14,220 nucleotides of DNA from Bacillota bacterium (GCA_030705665.1 JAUZQA010000032.1:1-14220); one strand, 5' to 3'; counted from the stretch's first letter, positions 1 to 7,158 are shown. Notes: generated by a model from the letters alone, not told the origin. Numbers and translations are program-made.

Positions 1-126
1 AAACCGCAAGACCCCGATCCGGTTTGGAAAATTAGCAAGATGTATCAACTAAAAGGCATGGCATCTGAAGCTGCTGCATACCAAAAAGTCTTCTCCCAAC
101 TAAAAGATATACAAGAATCTATTTAA
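1..126 (+). CDS. C-terminal fragment of an unidentified protein
   Basis: An open frame runs from the first base of the window to a TAA at 124-126, giving the last 41 residues of a protein whose beginning lies outside. The tail is hydrophilic, starts with a proline/aspartate-rich stretch (KPQDPDPVW) and continues as a likely amphipathic helix ending in IQESI. A perfect hairpin terminator follows within a few bases, which supports this being a genuine gene end in this frame. I do not recognise the family and propose no function. The terminator separates it from the IclR-type gene downstream. Confidence 0.6.
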   Translation, partial: KPQDPDPVWKISKMYQLKGMASEAAAYQKVFSQLKDIQESI

Positions 127-128
127 TT

Positions 129-157
129 AAAAAGTGCAGGAACTTCCTGCACTTTTT
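129..157 (+). terminator. Rho-independent terminator of the upstream gene
   Basis: Perfect inverted repeat AAAAAGTGCAGG (129-140) and CCTGCACTTTTT (146-157) with a 5-base loop; the right arm ends in a T-run. It lies directly behind the stop codon at 124-126. The A-rich left arm means it could also work on the opposite strand. Confidence 0.9.
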
Positions 158-225
158 GTGATTTCTATAGATCTATTGTTAAGTAAGTGATAATCAATAC
201 AATTTGAAATATTCTAAAAAGTATA

Positions 226-257
226 TTGACAAAAAACTTACTGTTCGCTACTATAAT
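226..257 (+). promoter_or_regulatory. Sigma-A promoter of the IclR/lower-pathway unit
   Basis: A consensus -35 TTGACA lies at 226-231. A -10 TACTAT at 249-254 gives a 17-base spacer; the perfect TATAAT at 252-257 is offset by three bases (20-base spacer), so the first reading is preferred. The start of transcription would be near 260-264, leaving a leader of about 55 bases that contains the dyad at 277-302. It is the best-looking promoter in the window and probably drives the IclR gene and the two genes behind it. Confidence 0.75.
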
Positions 258-276
258 ATCAGAGATTGAAAATTTA

Positions 277-302
277 CGAATAGCATTCGATAATGCCGAA
301 TG
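277..302. promoter_or_regulatory. Candidate IclR-type operator (overlapping dyads)
   Basis: Three overlapping inverted repeats lie between promoter and gene: CGAAT-AGC-ATTCG (277-289), GCATT-CGAT-AATGC (283-296) and CATTCG-N7-CGAATG (284-302). The core TTCGATAAT (286-294) resembles, as I recall it, the operator reported for the IclR-family regulators PcaR/PcaU (GTTCGATAATCGCAC). A related half-site, TTCGCTA, lies at 244-250 over the -10 region, 42 bases (about four helical turns) upstream. The position downstream of the likely transcription start fits autorepression by the adjacent IclR protein. Binding is inferred only. Confidence 0.5.
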
Positions 303-317
303 AAAAGAGGAGTTCAC

Positions 318-1091
318 ATGGCGGAGCGTTTGATTCAATCAGTTGAAAGGGCAGCCGATGTCCTGGAATTATTTTTAACTTCATCTTCAGATTTGAGTGT
401 AAAAGAAATCAGTGAAGAACTTTCATTATCAAAAAGCACCGTCCATGGAATTATCAAAACGTTGGAACACCGCGGCTACTTGGAGCAAAATCCAAATGAT
501 TTGAAGTACAAGCTTGGATTGAAATTATTTGAGCTGGGTATTGCTGTTGAAAATCAATTAGATGTTGGCAGGATTGCCCGCCCTATAATTGCAAACCTTG
601 TTGCGAAATTAAAGGAAACAGTTCATTTAGTTGTTCTTCAACAGGATGAAGTGATCTATATCGAAAAGGTGGAAGGACCACAAACATTAAGGATATCCTC
701 ACAGGTTGGTAAACGGGCACCGATTCATTGTACTGGTGTTGGGAAGGCGATTCTTTCTTATCAAAGTGATGCAGAAATTGATAGGATTCTTTCATTGAGT
801 TCTTTGGAACCGTATACAGAATTCACGCTGACCGATAAAGATGAAATTAAGAAGCAATTAAAAATAATTCGGCAACAAGGTTATTCAGTGGATGACGAAG
901 AGATTGAATTAGGCCTTAGATGTGTGGCCGCACCAATATTCAATCATCAAGGAAAAGCAGTAGCATCTGTAAGTTGTGCTGCACCAACCATGAGACTTGA
1001 GGATGATCGGCTTTCCAAAGTAATTGAAGGAATTAAACAGGCGGCTGCCGAGATTTCGCATTGTATGGGGTATAAAATCAAGCCTGCATAA
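318..1091 (+). CDS. IclR-family transcriptional regulator
   Basis: DNA-binding regulator of about 257 residues, the usual IclR length. An N-terminal winged helix-turn-helix covers about residues 5-65 (SVERAADVLELF, then LSLSKSTVHGIIKTLEHRGYLEQ), followed by the GAF-like effector domain with typical blocks (GKRAPIHCTGVGKAIL, GLRCVAAPIF). A longer reading could start at ATG 300, but the Shine-Dalgarno AGAGGAG (306-312) sits just before ATG 318, and the 300 start has none and would fall in the dyad. IclR proteins often control aromatic catabolism by binding a pathway acid. Here the gene heads a unit with acetaldehyde dehydrogenase and aldolase genes, so control of the lower pathway and of itself is likely. 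Whether it represses or activates, and its ligand, cannot be read from sequence. Confidence 0.93.
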   Translation: MAERLIQSVERAADVLELFLTSSSDLSVKEISEELSLSKSTVHGIIKTLEHRGYLEQNPNDLKYKLGLKLFELGIAVENQLDVGRIARPIIANLVAKLKETVHLVVLQQDEVIYIEKVEGPQTLRISSQVGKRAPIHCTGVGKAILSYQSDAEIDRILSLSSLEPYTEFTLTDKDEIKKQLKIIRQQGYSVDDEEIELGLRCVAAPIFNHQGKAVASVSCAAPTMRLEDDRLSKVIEGIKQAAAEISHCMGYKIKPA

Positions 1092-1135
1092 ACAAAGGTA
1101 AAGATTTCATTAATAAAACAGAAACCTAAGGAAAT

Positions 1136-1144
1136 AGGGAGGAG
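1136..1144 (+). promoter_or_regulatory. Strong RBS that fixes a TTG start
   Basis: AGGGAGGAG at 1136-1144, seven bases before TTG 1152. It decides the start of the acetaldehyde dehydrogenase gene at TTG, and the protein then begins [15 protein letters not shown] as expected for the family. Confidence 0.85.
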
Positions 1145-1151
1145 AATTATC

Positions 1152-2036
1152 TTGGCAAAATTAAAAGCAGCAATTATTGGCTCAGGTAATATTGGAACAG
1201 ACCTTATGGTCAAATTAGGAAGATCAGAATACTTAGAATTAACTGCAGTAATCGGGATTGACCCAGAATCAGACGGCCTGCGCCGCGCTAAAGAAGCAGG
1301 TTATGCTGGTGTTGACACAGGAATAGACGGTTTCCTAGCAGACCCAAGTTTAGAAGCGGATATCATTTTTGATGCCACTTCAGCTAAAGCACATCTTTAT
1401 AACAACAAAGTATGTCAAGAACGCGGAATTAAAATGATCGACCTAACACCAGCTGCAATTGGGCCATATGTATCTCCGGCAGTAAACATTGGAGAACACA
1501 TAGATAAAAGCAATATCAATATGATTACTTGCGGCGGACAGGCTACGATTCCAATGGTGCATGCTATTAACCGTGTAGCTAATGTTGTATATGGTGAAAT
1601 CGTTGCGACGATCTCCAGTAAAAGTGCAGGCCCTGGTACTCGTGCTAATATCGATGAATTTACTGAGACAACTTCAAAAGCAATTGAAGTGGTTGGCGGT
1701 GCAGATAAAGGGAAAGCAATCATTATCTTAAATCCTGCTGAACCTCCAATCATGATGCGTAATACTGTATATGCGCTAGTAGAAGAAGGAAAAATGAACG
1801 AACAAGCAATTCGTGATTCTATTGCAGAAATGGAAACAGTCGTTCAATCTTATGTTCCAGGTTATCACTTACGTACTGAACCAATTTTCGACGGCAATAA
1901 AGTAACTGTTCTTATTGAAGTAGAAGGTGCTGGCGACTACTTACCTAAGTATTCAGGAAACCTTGATATTATGACATCCGCTGCAGTACGGGTTGCAGAA
2001 GAGTTTGCAAAAAACGTTACGAAAGAAACAGTTTGA
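1152..2036 (+). CDS. mhpF: Acetaldehyde dehydrogenase (acylating)
   Basis: Converts acetaldehyde, NAD+ and CoA to acetyl-CoA and NADH, the last step of the meta-cleavage lower pathway (EC 1.2.1.10; MhpF/BphJ/DmpF family). At 294 residues it is near or slightly below family length. The Rossmann NAD-binding motif GSGNIGTDL is at residues 10-18, and the catalytic cysteine is Cys127 in [11 protein letters not shown] block [16 protein letters not shown] and a C-terminal dimerisation region follow. The start is TTG with a strong ribosome binding site. The aldolase gene follows after 25 bases; in characterised family members the two enzymes form a complex that channels acetaldehyde, and this gene order agrees. 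It is probably transcribed from the promoter at 226. The symbol is assigned by family resemblance; bphJ or dmpF would be equally valid. Confidence 0.95.
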   Translation: MAKLKAAIIGSGNIGTDLMVKLGRSEYLELTAVIGIDPESDGLRRAKEAGYAGVDTGIDGFLADPSLEADIIFDATSAKAHLYNNKVCQERGIKMIDLTPAAIGPYVSPAVNIGEHIDKSNINMITCGGQATIPMVHAINRVANVVYGEIVATISSKSAGPGTRANIDEFTETTSKAIEVVGGADKGKAIIILNPAEPPIMMRNTVYALVEEGKMNEQAIRDSIAEMETVVQSYVPGYHLRTEPIFDGNKVTVLIEVEGAGDYLPKYSGNLDIMTSAAVRVAEEFAKNVTKETV

Positions 2037-2061
2037 GCTGGAGAAAGGGGAAAAAATAATC

Positions 2062-3090
2062 ATGACAATTGAAAGAGATATTTTAATAACTGAAGTTGCT
2101 TTACGTGATGGAAGCCATGCTGTCAGACATCAATATACAGTAGACCAAGTAGTAAGTGTAACAAAAGCATTGAGTAACGCAAATGTTCCTTATATCGAAG
2201 TTACACATGGTGACGGATTAGCAGGATCCTCTTTACAATATGGTTTATCAAAAGTGAACGAAATGGAATTAATCGAAGCAGCAGCATCTGTTGCTGGAGA
2301 TTCAAAAATTGCCGTTCTTTTATTACCAGGTATCGGTACGCTTACTGAATTAAAAGAAGCTGCAAGTCTTGGCGCAAAAATGGTTCGTGTTGCTACACAC
2401 GTTACAGAAGCAGATGTTGCCCCACAACATATCGCAATGGGAAAAGAATTAGGAATGGAAGCAGTTGGATTCCTAATGATGGCACATATGGCTCCAATTG
2501 AGAAATTAGTAGAACAAGCAAAATTAATGGAAAGCTATGGAGCAGATATTGTTTATGTTACGGACTCTGCAGGTTATTTACTACCTGATCAAGTAACTGC
2601 GCGTATCAGTGCATTAAGACAAGAGCTTCAATGTGAGATTGGTTTCCATGGCCACAATAACTTATCGATGGCAATGGCTAACTCGATTGCAGCAATTAAA
2701 GCTGGCGCAACCCGTATTGACGGCAGTGTTCGCTGCTTTGGTGCTGGTGCCGGAAATACACAAACTGAAGCACTTGTAGCAGTTTGCGAGCGGATGGGAA
2801 TAAAAACAGGTATTGATTTATACAAAATTGAAGATGTAGCTGAAGATATAGTAGCACCGCTACTACCAGTAACTCCCACGATTACAAGAGAAGCAATCAC
2901 GCTTGGCTATGCAGGTGTATATTCAACATTCGCCTACCATGCAAAACGTGCAGGTAAACAATTTGGAATCGATGCACGTGATATCTTAATCGAACTGGCA
3001 AAACGTCAAGTAGTCGGCGGTCAAGAAGATATGATTATTGACGTAGCTTCAGAACTTGCAAAGGCTAAAACTGCAGCAGCTGTAAAATAA
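2062..3090 (+). CDS. mhpE: 4-hydroxy-2-oxovalerate aldolase
   Basis: Splits 4-hydroxy-2-oxovalerate into pyruvate and acetaldehyde (EC 4.1.3.39; class II, divalent-metal dependent, MhpE/BphI/DmpG family). At 342 residues it is the usual length. Near the N-terminus, LRDGSHAVRHQY supplies Arg15, Asp16 and His19, which match the catalytic/metal block of the family. GFHGHNN (194-200) supplies the metal-binding histidines His196 and His198, and DSAGYLLP (168-175) is also typical. The frame stays open back to 1993, inside the previous gene, but ATG 2062 has GAAAGGGG upstream and gives the expected family N-terminus, so the shorter form is called. It partners with the acylating acetaldehyde dehydrogenase just upstream. 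A terminator follows. Confidence 0.95.
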   Translation: MTIERDILITEVALRDGSHAVRHQYTVDQVVSVTKALSNANVPYIEVTHGDGLAGSSLQYGLSKVNEMELIEAAASVAGDSKIAVLLLPGIGTLTELKEAASLGAKMVRVATHVTEADVAPQHIAMGKELGMEAVGFLMMAHMAPIEKLVEQAKLMESYGADIVYVTDSAGYLLPDQVTARISALRQELQCEIGFHGHNNLSMAMANSIAAIKAGATRIDGSVRCFGAGAGNTQTEALVAVCERMGIKTGIDLYKIEDVAEDIVAPLLPVTPTITREAITLGYAGVYSTFAYHAKRAGKQFGIDARDILIELAKRQVVGGQEDMIIDVASELAKAKTAAAVK

Positions 3091-3133
3091 ATTTCTTAAC
3101 TAAAGTTAACATCTGCAACACTTTATAATCCAT

Positions 3134-3165
3134 GGTGAGACTGCCTCAGGCTTCTCACCTTTTTT
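3134..3165 (+). terminator. Rho-independent terminator after the aldolase gene
   Basis: Inverted repeat GGTGAGA (3134-3140) and TCTCACC (3153-3159), with an inner GCC/GGC pairing, followed by T6 (3160-3165). It ends the unit of IclR regulator, dehydrogenase and aldolase, and stands only 34 bases before the next start codon, so the large regulator downstream depends on partial readthrough or on a promoter overlapping this hairpin. Confidence 0.88.
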
Positions 3166-3199
3166 GCTAAAAAATTTATCTTTCACAGGGTGATTATGG

Positions 3200-5074
3200 A
3201 TGAAGATCAAGATTTCTGAAGATAGTTACAAGCCTAGGACTAATGCGAGTGACCGCAAGCTTTTGGCTTCGGCCACGGCCTTTGGAATTCTCCGCCAACA
3301 GTTAGTAGAGTATATTGGAATAGAAAGAATAAAGGGATTTTTGTTTCACTTTGGCTGGCAAATGGGTGTGGCTGATGCCAAAGAAGCAATGAAAACAGAC
3401 TCCTCACTTGAATATTTAATCAAACAGGGGCCTATTTTCCATATTACCAACGGCCATATCAGCGGGATGAAACATGATTGCGAGGTGAAACTCGATGAAC
3501 AGAAAAAGATGATATCCATATTAGGAAAGGGCATCTGGATTGATTCCTATGAAGCTGACCAGCATGTAAATTTTCACGGGATATCAAATGAACCTGTTTG
3601 CCACACACTTACAGGTTACGCCAGCGGCTATATGTCCACAATAAGCGGACAGACGCTGCATGCGAAAGAATTGACATGCGTTGGGATGGGAGATCATGTG
3701 TGCAGTTGGGAAGTAAAGCCGCAAGAAGAATGGGAAAAAGAGAATGAAATAGCCTCTTATAATGAAATCCCAATCGTAAAGGAATTGGAATTCACTTATG
3801 AGCAATTGCTTGAACAGCAAAATTTTGTAACCAGATTAGCCAGCTTTCAAAAGGAATTAACGGAAGAGGTGTCAAACGGAAGTAATTTACAAGAGATTTC
3901 TGACTTAGTGTATAACCTTGTGAAAATTCCGATTATTATTGAGGACATTGATCACCGAACGATTTCGTTTTCGGGGCTATCGGAAGAAAAATATCTGGAA
4001 TTGAAAGCAGATCTAGAAACCTATATTCGAGTGAATGCCTCAATGAATTTTTTTCAAAGAAAAGAAAAACAAAGATTACCATTTCGTAAAAAAACGGTAA
4101 AGACCATCATTCAAGAGCGGTTGATCACTCCTATTCTTGTTCAAAAAGAACTGATCGGCTACTGTCATTTTATTTACGAAGATGTACAAAGCGACCAACA
4201 TGAAGAAGATTATTTATTTTTGGATCGATTCGCTAATGCCGCTTCTTTAATTCTTTTAAATGAAAAAACTAGCTTTACTTCGTTTGAAAGAATGAAAGGA
4301 AGTTTTTTTGAACAAATCCTTGAGGGTCGTTTACCAATAAACGAAATTATTAAAAGAGGAAAATATACGGGATTAGACTTGGGATTGCCCTATTATATTA
4401 CTGTAATGGAGTATAAAAGGCCGGATAGTACAATAGAGGAAGAATTTCTTTTTCAGGAACAGATTTTTGAAACAACCTTTCATTATTTTAATGAAAAAAA
4501 ATACAATGTCCTTGTAAGCCAACGGGATGGAAAAATGATTTTGTTTATAACAAAGGATAACTTTAAACATACAACGATTATCAATCTGATAAAAGATTAT
4601 CGTGAGTATATGGTGTTAAAATATCCTAAAAGTCCATTTAAGTTTGGCATTAGTAATTTAGGTGAGGATATTACCACCGCCTCTAAAAACTATGAGGAGG
4701 CTATGATTGCCTTACGGTTAACGATTAGTAAAGAGATTGTCCCATTCAAATCATTGGGAATTGTTGGAGTGCTGATCAATTCAAATAATATTAGCGGGAT
4801 TAGAATGATTGCGGAGCAGGAACTGGGACCATTGTATAATACGGGTGATCTCAAAACAGTAGAACTTCTTAAAACATTATACATTTTCCTGTTAAATGGT
4901 GGGAAGCTTGAGCAAACGATGAATGAACTCGCTTTATCAATGAGCGGACTCCGCCATCGAATAAAAAAGATTGAGAGTCTGCTGGAAAAAGATTTACGAG
5001 ATCCTAACGAAAGCCACCAATTAATCTTGATTATCAAATCATTAATTGCATTGGGTGAACTGAATATTGAGTAG
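3200..5074 (+). CDS. Phenol-sensor/PucR-type hybrid regulator (XylR_N + V4R + PucR HTH)
   Basis: Probable aromatic-responsive regulator of 624 residues. Residues about 10-115 resemble the XylR_N sensor and about 115-175 the V4R domain (DHVNFHG-like region, GYASGYMS, then ELTCVGMGDHVCSW). Cys134, Glu157, Cys160 and Cys168 reproduce exactly the 23-3-8 spacing of the zinc ligands I recall for MopR (C155, E178, C181, C189). Trp113 sits where MopR has phenol-binding Trp134, and His86 is one residue off His106. A short helical linker, a GAF-like region, a CdaR/GGDEF-like region (about 365-500) and a PucR-type C-terminal helix-turn-helix (about 556-612, LSMSGLRHRIKKIESLL) follow. There is no AAA+ ATPase (no GAFTGA), so sigma-54 activation is not expected. 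ATG 3200 has AGGGTGA at 3187-3193. It lies just upstream of the hydroxylase operon, its likely target. Confidence 0.88.
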   Translation: MKIKISEDSYKPRTNASDRKLLASATAFGILRQQLVEYIGIERIKGFLFHFGWQMGVADAKEAMKTDSSLEYLIKQGPIFHITNGHISGMKHDCEVKLDEQKKMISILGKGIWIDSYEADQHVNFHGISNEPVCHTLTGYASGYMSTISGQTLHAKELTCVGMGDHVCSWEVKPQEEWEKENEIASYNEIPIVKELEFTYEQLLEQQNFVTRLASFQKELTEEVSNGSNLQEISDLVYNLVKIPIIIEDIDHRTISFSGLSEEKYLELKADLETYIRVNASMNFFQRKEKQRLPFRKKTVKTIIQERLITPILVQKELIGYCHFIYEDVQSDQHEEDYLFLDRFANAASLILLNEKTSFTSFERMKGSFFEQILEGRLPINEIIKRGKYTGLDLGLPYYITVMEYKRPDSTIEEEFLFQEQIFETTFHYFNEKKYNVLVSQRDGKMILFITKDNFKHTTIINLIKDYREYMVLKYPKSPFKFGISNLGEDITTASKNYEEAMIALRLTISKEIVPFKSLGIVGVLINSNNISGIRMIAEQELGPLYNTGDLKTVELLKTLYIFLLNGGKLEQTMNELALSMSGLRHRIKKIESLLEKDLRDPNESHQLILIIKSLIALGELNIE

Positions 5075-5082
5075 AAAGCTTC

Positions 5083-5110
5083 CCTCCAGCCATAGGCTGG
5101 AGGCTTTTTA
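5083..5110 (+). terminator. Rho-independent terminator of the hybrid regulator gene
   Basis: Perfect nine-base stem CCTCCAGCC (5083-5091) and GGCTGGAGG (5095-5103) with loop ATA, followed by CTTTTTATTTT. It isolates the regulator gene from the operon promoter region. Confidence 0.93.
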
Positions 5111-5166
5111 TTTTGAAAAACAGTTCACAAAACGGACAAAAAATAGCGATAAATAAGTAAAACATG

Positions 5167-5180
5167 AACATTATTTGTTC
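5167..5180. promoter_or_regulatory. Upstream AACATTATTT element in a short dyad
   Basis: The decamer AACATTATTT at 5167-5176 is identical to the arm of the inverted repeat at 5269-5301. Here it lies in GAACA-TTATT-TGTTC (5166-5180), itself a 5-base inverted repeat. Copies one and two start 102 bases apart. It is a candidate upstream binding site for the operon regulator; the protein that binds is unknown. Confidence 0.45.
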
Positions 5181-5253
5181 TAGTCTGAAAATTCAAAACA
5201 AATTACACTATATGTAAGCAATAAAATATATAGAAAAGTTATTTAAATGATAA

Positions 5254-5268
5254 ATGAAAGCGGTGTCA
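5254..5268. promoter_or_regulatory. cre site (CcpA binding) before the hydroxylase operon
   Basis: ATGAAAGCGGTGTCA matches both published forms of the Bacillus catabolite-responsive element at every position: TGWAANCGNTNWCA (5255-5268) and WTGNAANCGNWNNCW (5254-5268). It abuts the inverted repeat that begins at 5269. It predicts repression of the aromatic operon by CcpA when a preferred sugar is present. Confidence 0.8.
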
Positions 5269-5301
5269 AACATTATTTCATTCGGCCGATCAAATAATGT
5301 T
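5269..5301. promoter_or_regulatory. Long inverted repeat, candidate operator of the hydroxylase operon
   Basis: Perfect ten-base arms AACATTATTT (5269-5278) and AAATAATGTT (5292-5301) flank 13 bases that hold the 8-base palindrome TCGGCCGA (5282-5289), nearly at the centre. There is no T-run directly behind it as in a terminator. Centre-to-centre spacing of the arms is 23 bases, about two helical turns, which suits a dimeric or tetrameric regulator. The V4R/PucR hybrid encoded upstream is the obvious candidate binder, the IclR protein a second one. No good -35/-10 pair is seen between 5109 and 5362, which would suit an activator-dependent promoter. Confidence 0.6.
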
Positions 5302-5362
5302 ATTTTTGTTGAAAATCGTAGCTTAAGAGAGTAATTCATCATTATCAAAAGAGGGTGTAAAC

Positions 5363-6565
5363 ATGGGAAACTATGCAGTAACAGAGGAAATGGTAACGAT
5401 TGAGCAGTTATTAACAGCTGCTGAAAAAATTGGTCAACTCGCTGAAAAAGAGGCCCAAGAAGCAGAAAAAAATGCAACCATTTCGGAAAATGTTGTCAAT
5501 CTAATTAAAGAAACAAAAATAAACAGAATTATGCTTCCAAAGGAATATGGCGGTCCGCAAATCGACTTGAAGGGATTTGCAAAGATTGTTCGCAAGGTTG
5601 CTAATTATAATATCTCAGCCGCCTGGCTTACCTACCTTTACCCACTCCATAATATTCTTCCAGCTTACCTTCCAAAAGAAGGTAGGGATGAGATTATCAA
5701 TCAAGGCGGCTTGATCGTTGACGTATTTGCTGCAGTTGGCAAGGCAGAAAAGGACGGCGACGGATACCGAATTAATGGAACGTGGAATTTTGCAAGCGGT
5801 GTCTTATATAGTGATTGGATAGGTCTTGGAGTAACAGTTCAATTTCCTGATCGAGACAAGCCGGAGGTTTGCCTGCCAATGCTTAAAACATCTGAAGTTC
5901 AAATTGTGAAAAACTGGGATACATTCGGATTAAGGGGCAGCGGAAGTAACCAAGTCATTGTTGATAACGTCTATGTACCAATGGAGAGGATGTTGCGATT
6001 GGAAGCTGCTGACATTACTGGGCTGCCACCTGAAGCAGTAATTAACCCAGAAGCAGAATATGATAAGGAATACCCATTCTATCATGTACCGTTTTATCCT
6101 ACCTTCTATTTGGGCTTCCCAAATATGGCTATTGGCGGTGCAGAACGTATTCTTGCCGAATTTAAAAAACTTACTGAAAAGCGTGTCCGATTAATGGATG
6201 GTATGCGTGAGAGTGAATCACCAAGGAGCCAAAGGGTTCTAGCGGAAATGACAGCTGATTTCCATGTTGCCGATGCATTGATGGATAAATATATAACGCT
6301 TCTAGAAAACTATGAAAAAGATGGCCGCAAAACTGAACGTTCGGAGTTCTTTGCCATTCGTACCAAAATTATAAAGATTTGCGTGGACATCGCCGTACGA
6401 GCACTGCTTACACTCGGAGGTGGGGCACTTTACAAAGGCGGCCCAATGGAGTTGTTCTTAAGAGATATCATCGGTGTTGCAACGCACAAAACATCTTTAT
6501 ATGAGGATTCTGTAGCTGCCTATGGCCAGGATTTATTTGGTTTTGAAAGCGGTGTGAGAGGATAA
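5363..6565 (+). CDS. Flavin-dependent aromatic hydroxylase, acyl-CoA dehydrogenase fold (two-component)
   Basis: Oxygenase component of a two-component (group D) flavin monooxygenase, related to HsaA and the C2 component of 4-hydroxyphenylacetate hydroxylase, with acyl-CoA dehydrogenase fold. It would use reduced flavin and O2 to hydroxylate a phenol to a catechol. At 400 residues it is the usual length. An N-terminal helical domain (about 1-125; LPKEYGGPQ) is followed by a beta domain with WNFASG (141-146; family-conserved Ser145) and GLRGSGSNQV (189-198), then a C-terminal helical domain with LGGGALYKGG, LRDI and His375 (VATHKTSLYED). The absence of any CoA pathway gene, together with the flavin reductase next door, argues for a hydroxylase rather than a true acyl-CoA dehydrogenase. 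AGAGGGTG precedes ATG 5363. Substrate identity is open. Confidence 0.88.
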   Translation: MGNYAVTEEMVTIEQLLTAAEKIGQLAEKEAQEAEKNATISENVVNLIKETKINRIMLPKEYGGPQIDLKGFAKIVRKVANYNISAAWLTYLYPLHNILPAYLPKEGRDEIINQGGLIVDVFAAVGKAEKDGDGYRINGTWNFASGVLYSDWIGLGVTVQFPDRDKPEVCLPMLKTSEVQIVKNWDTFGLRGSGSNQVIVDNVYVPMERMLRLEAADITGLPPEAVINPEAEYDKEYPFYHVPFYPTFYLGFPNMAIGGAERILAEFKKLTEKRVRLMDGMRESESPRSQRVLAEMTADFHVADALMDKYITLLENYEKDGRKTERSEFFAIRTKIIKICVDIAVRALLTLGGGALYKGGPMELFLRDIIGVATHKTSLYEDSVAAYGQDLFGFESGVRG

Positions 6566-6605
6566 TTAATTCTCTTCTCGTGAATTTCAGAAAACGAAGA
6601 GGAGT

Positions 6606-6630
6606 GCAGCTTTTAGCAAAATATAGCTGC
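6606..6630 (+). repeat. Small hairpin between hydroxylase and reductase genes
   Basis: GCAGCT (6606-6611) and AGCTGC (6625-6630) form a six-base inverted repeat with a 13-base loop. No T-run follows, so it is not a convincing terminator. It may be an mRNA processing or stability element in the 110-base gap, or chance. Confidence 0.3.
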
Positions 6631-6675
6631 CCCTTGAAAAATTATAGAATTACAGATTAGCAGGGGGTTTCAATA

Positions 6676-7158
6676 ATGGATGATCGTCAATTTCGAAATG
6701 CAATGGGGAATTTTGCAACAGGTGTAACAGTCATCGCAACAGAAGTTGAGGGTGAAGGGGTTCACGGAATGACTGCCAACGCGTTTATGTCTGTGTCACT
6801 AGATCCAAAGCTCGTGGTGATTTCAATTGGTGAGAAAGCCAAAATTCTTGACAAAATTAAACAAAGTAAACTTTTTACCGTTAATATTTTAGCAGCAGAC
6901 CAACAAGAACTTTCGATGATTTTTGCCGGACAAATGAAGGAAGACAAGGAAGTTGTCTTTGAACGTCTGGATGGAAAACCAGTTCTTCCCGGATCAGTAG
7001 TCCAGGTCGCCTGTGAGGTTTCAGCAGAGCATGTTGAAGGTGATCATACTTTGTTTATTGGAAAAGTAACGGATATTAAGATTGAAGACGTTGAACCACT
7101 TGTGTTTTATAGTGGGCGCTACCGTTCATTAGCTGAAGAACAGCCCGTCACGATTTAA
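6676..7158 (+). CDS. Flavin reductase (HpaC-type) partner of the hydroxylase
   Basis: NAD(P)H:flavin oxidoreductase of the flavin_reduct (HpaC/HsaB/RutF) family, 160 residues, expected to deliver reduced FAD or FMN to the hydroxylase encoded just upstream. The signature FRNAMGNFATGVTVIAT opens the protein, followed by GMTANAFMSVSLDP (31-44), the usual flavin-binding turn, then FTVNIL. VEGDHTLFIGKVTDI and PLVFYSGRYRSL are typical of the C-terminal part. Length and motifs are complete. A GGGGG-type ribosome binding site precedes ATG 6676. It is separated by 110 bases from the hydroxylase gene and 20 bases from the FAD synthetase-like gene. Nucleotide preference cannot be told from the sequence. 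Confidence 0.93.
   Translation: MDDRQFRNAMGNFATGVTVIATEVEGEGVHGMTANAFMSVSLDPKLVVISIGEKAKILDKIKQSKLFTVNILAADQQELSMIFAGQMKEDKEVVFERLDGKPVLPGSVVQVACEVSAEHVEGDHTLFIGKVTDIKIEDVEPLVFYSGRYRSLAEEQPVTI

Noticed and set aside
300..317. Upstream ATG start for the IclR regulator
   Set aside because: It has no Shine-Dalgarno and lies inside the dyad; ATG 318 has AGAGGAG correctly placed and gives the normal family N-terminus.
1993..2061. N-terminal extension of the aldolase overlapping the dehydrogenase gene
   Set aside because: The frame is open but the extra residues are lysine-rich and unlike the family; ATG 2062 with its ribosome binding site gives the expected start.
4228..4241. ATTCGCTAATGCCG, 13 of 14 identical to part of the IclR-side dyad
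   Set aside because: It lies within the coding sequence of the large regulator and lacks the inverted-repeat partners, so chance is more likely.
5109..5362. Sigma-54 type (-24/-12) promoter, expected for XylR/DmpR-like sensors
   Set aside because: No GG-N10-GC element was found and the regulator has no AAA+ domain.
5109..5362. Sigma-A promoter pairs such as CTGAAA-N18-TATATG (5185-5214) or TTACAC-N18-TATATA (5203-5232)
   Set aside because: Each matches consensus too poorly to be called; the true start of the operon transcript cannot be fixed from sequence.
5208..5477. Minus-strand open frame over the operon promoter and hydroxylase start
   Set aside because: It runs through the cre and inverted repeat and into the hydroxylase gene, and its product has no recognisable character.
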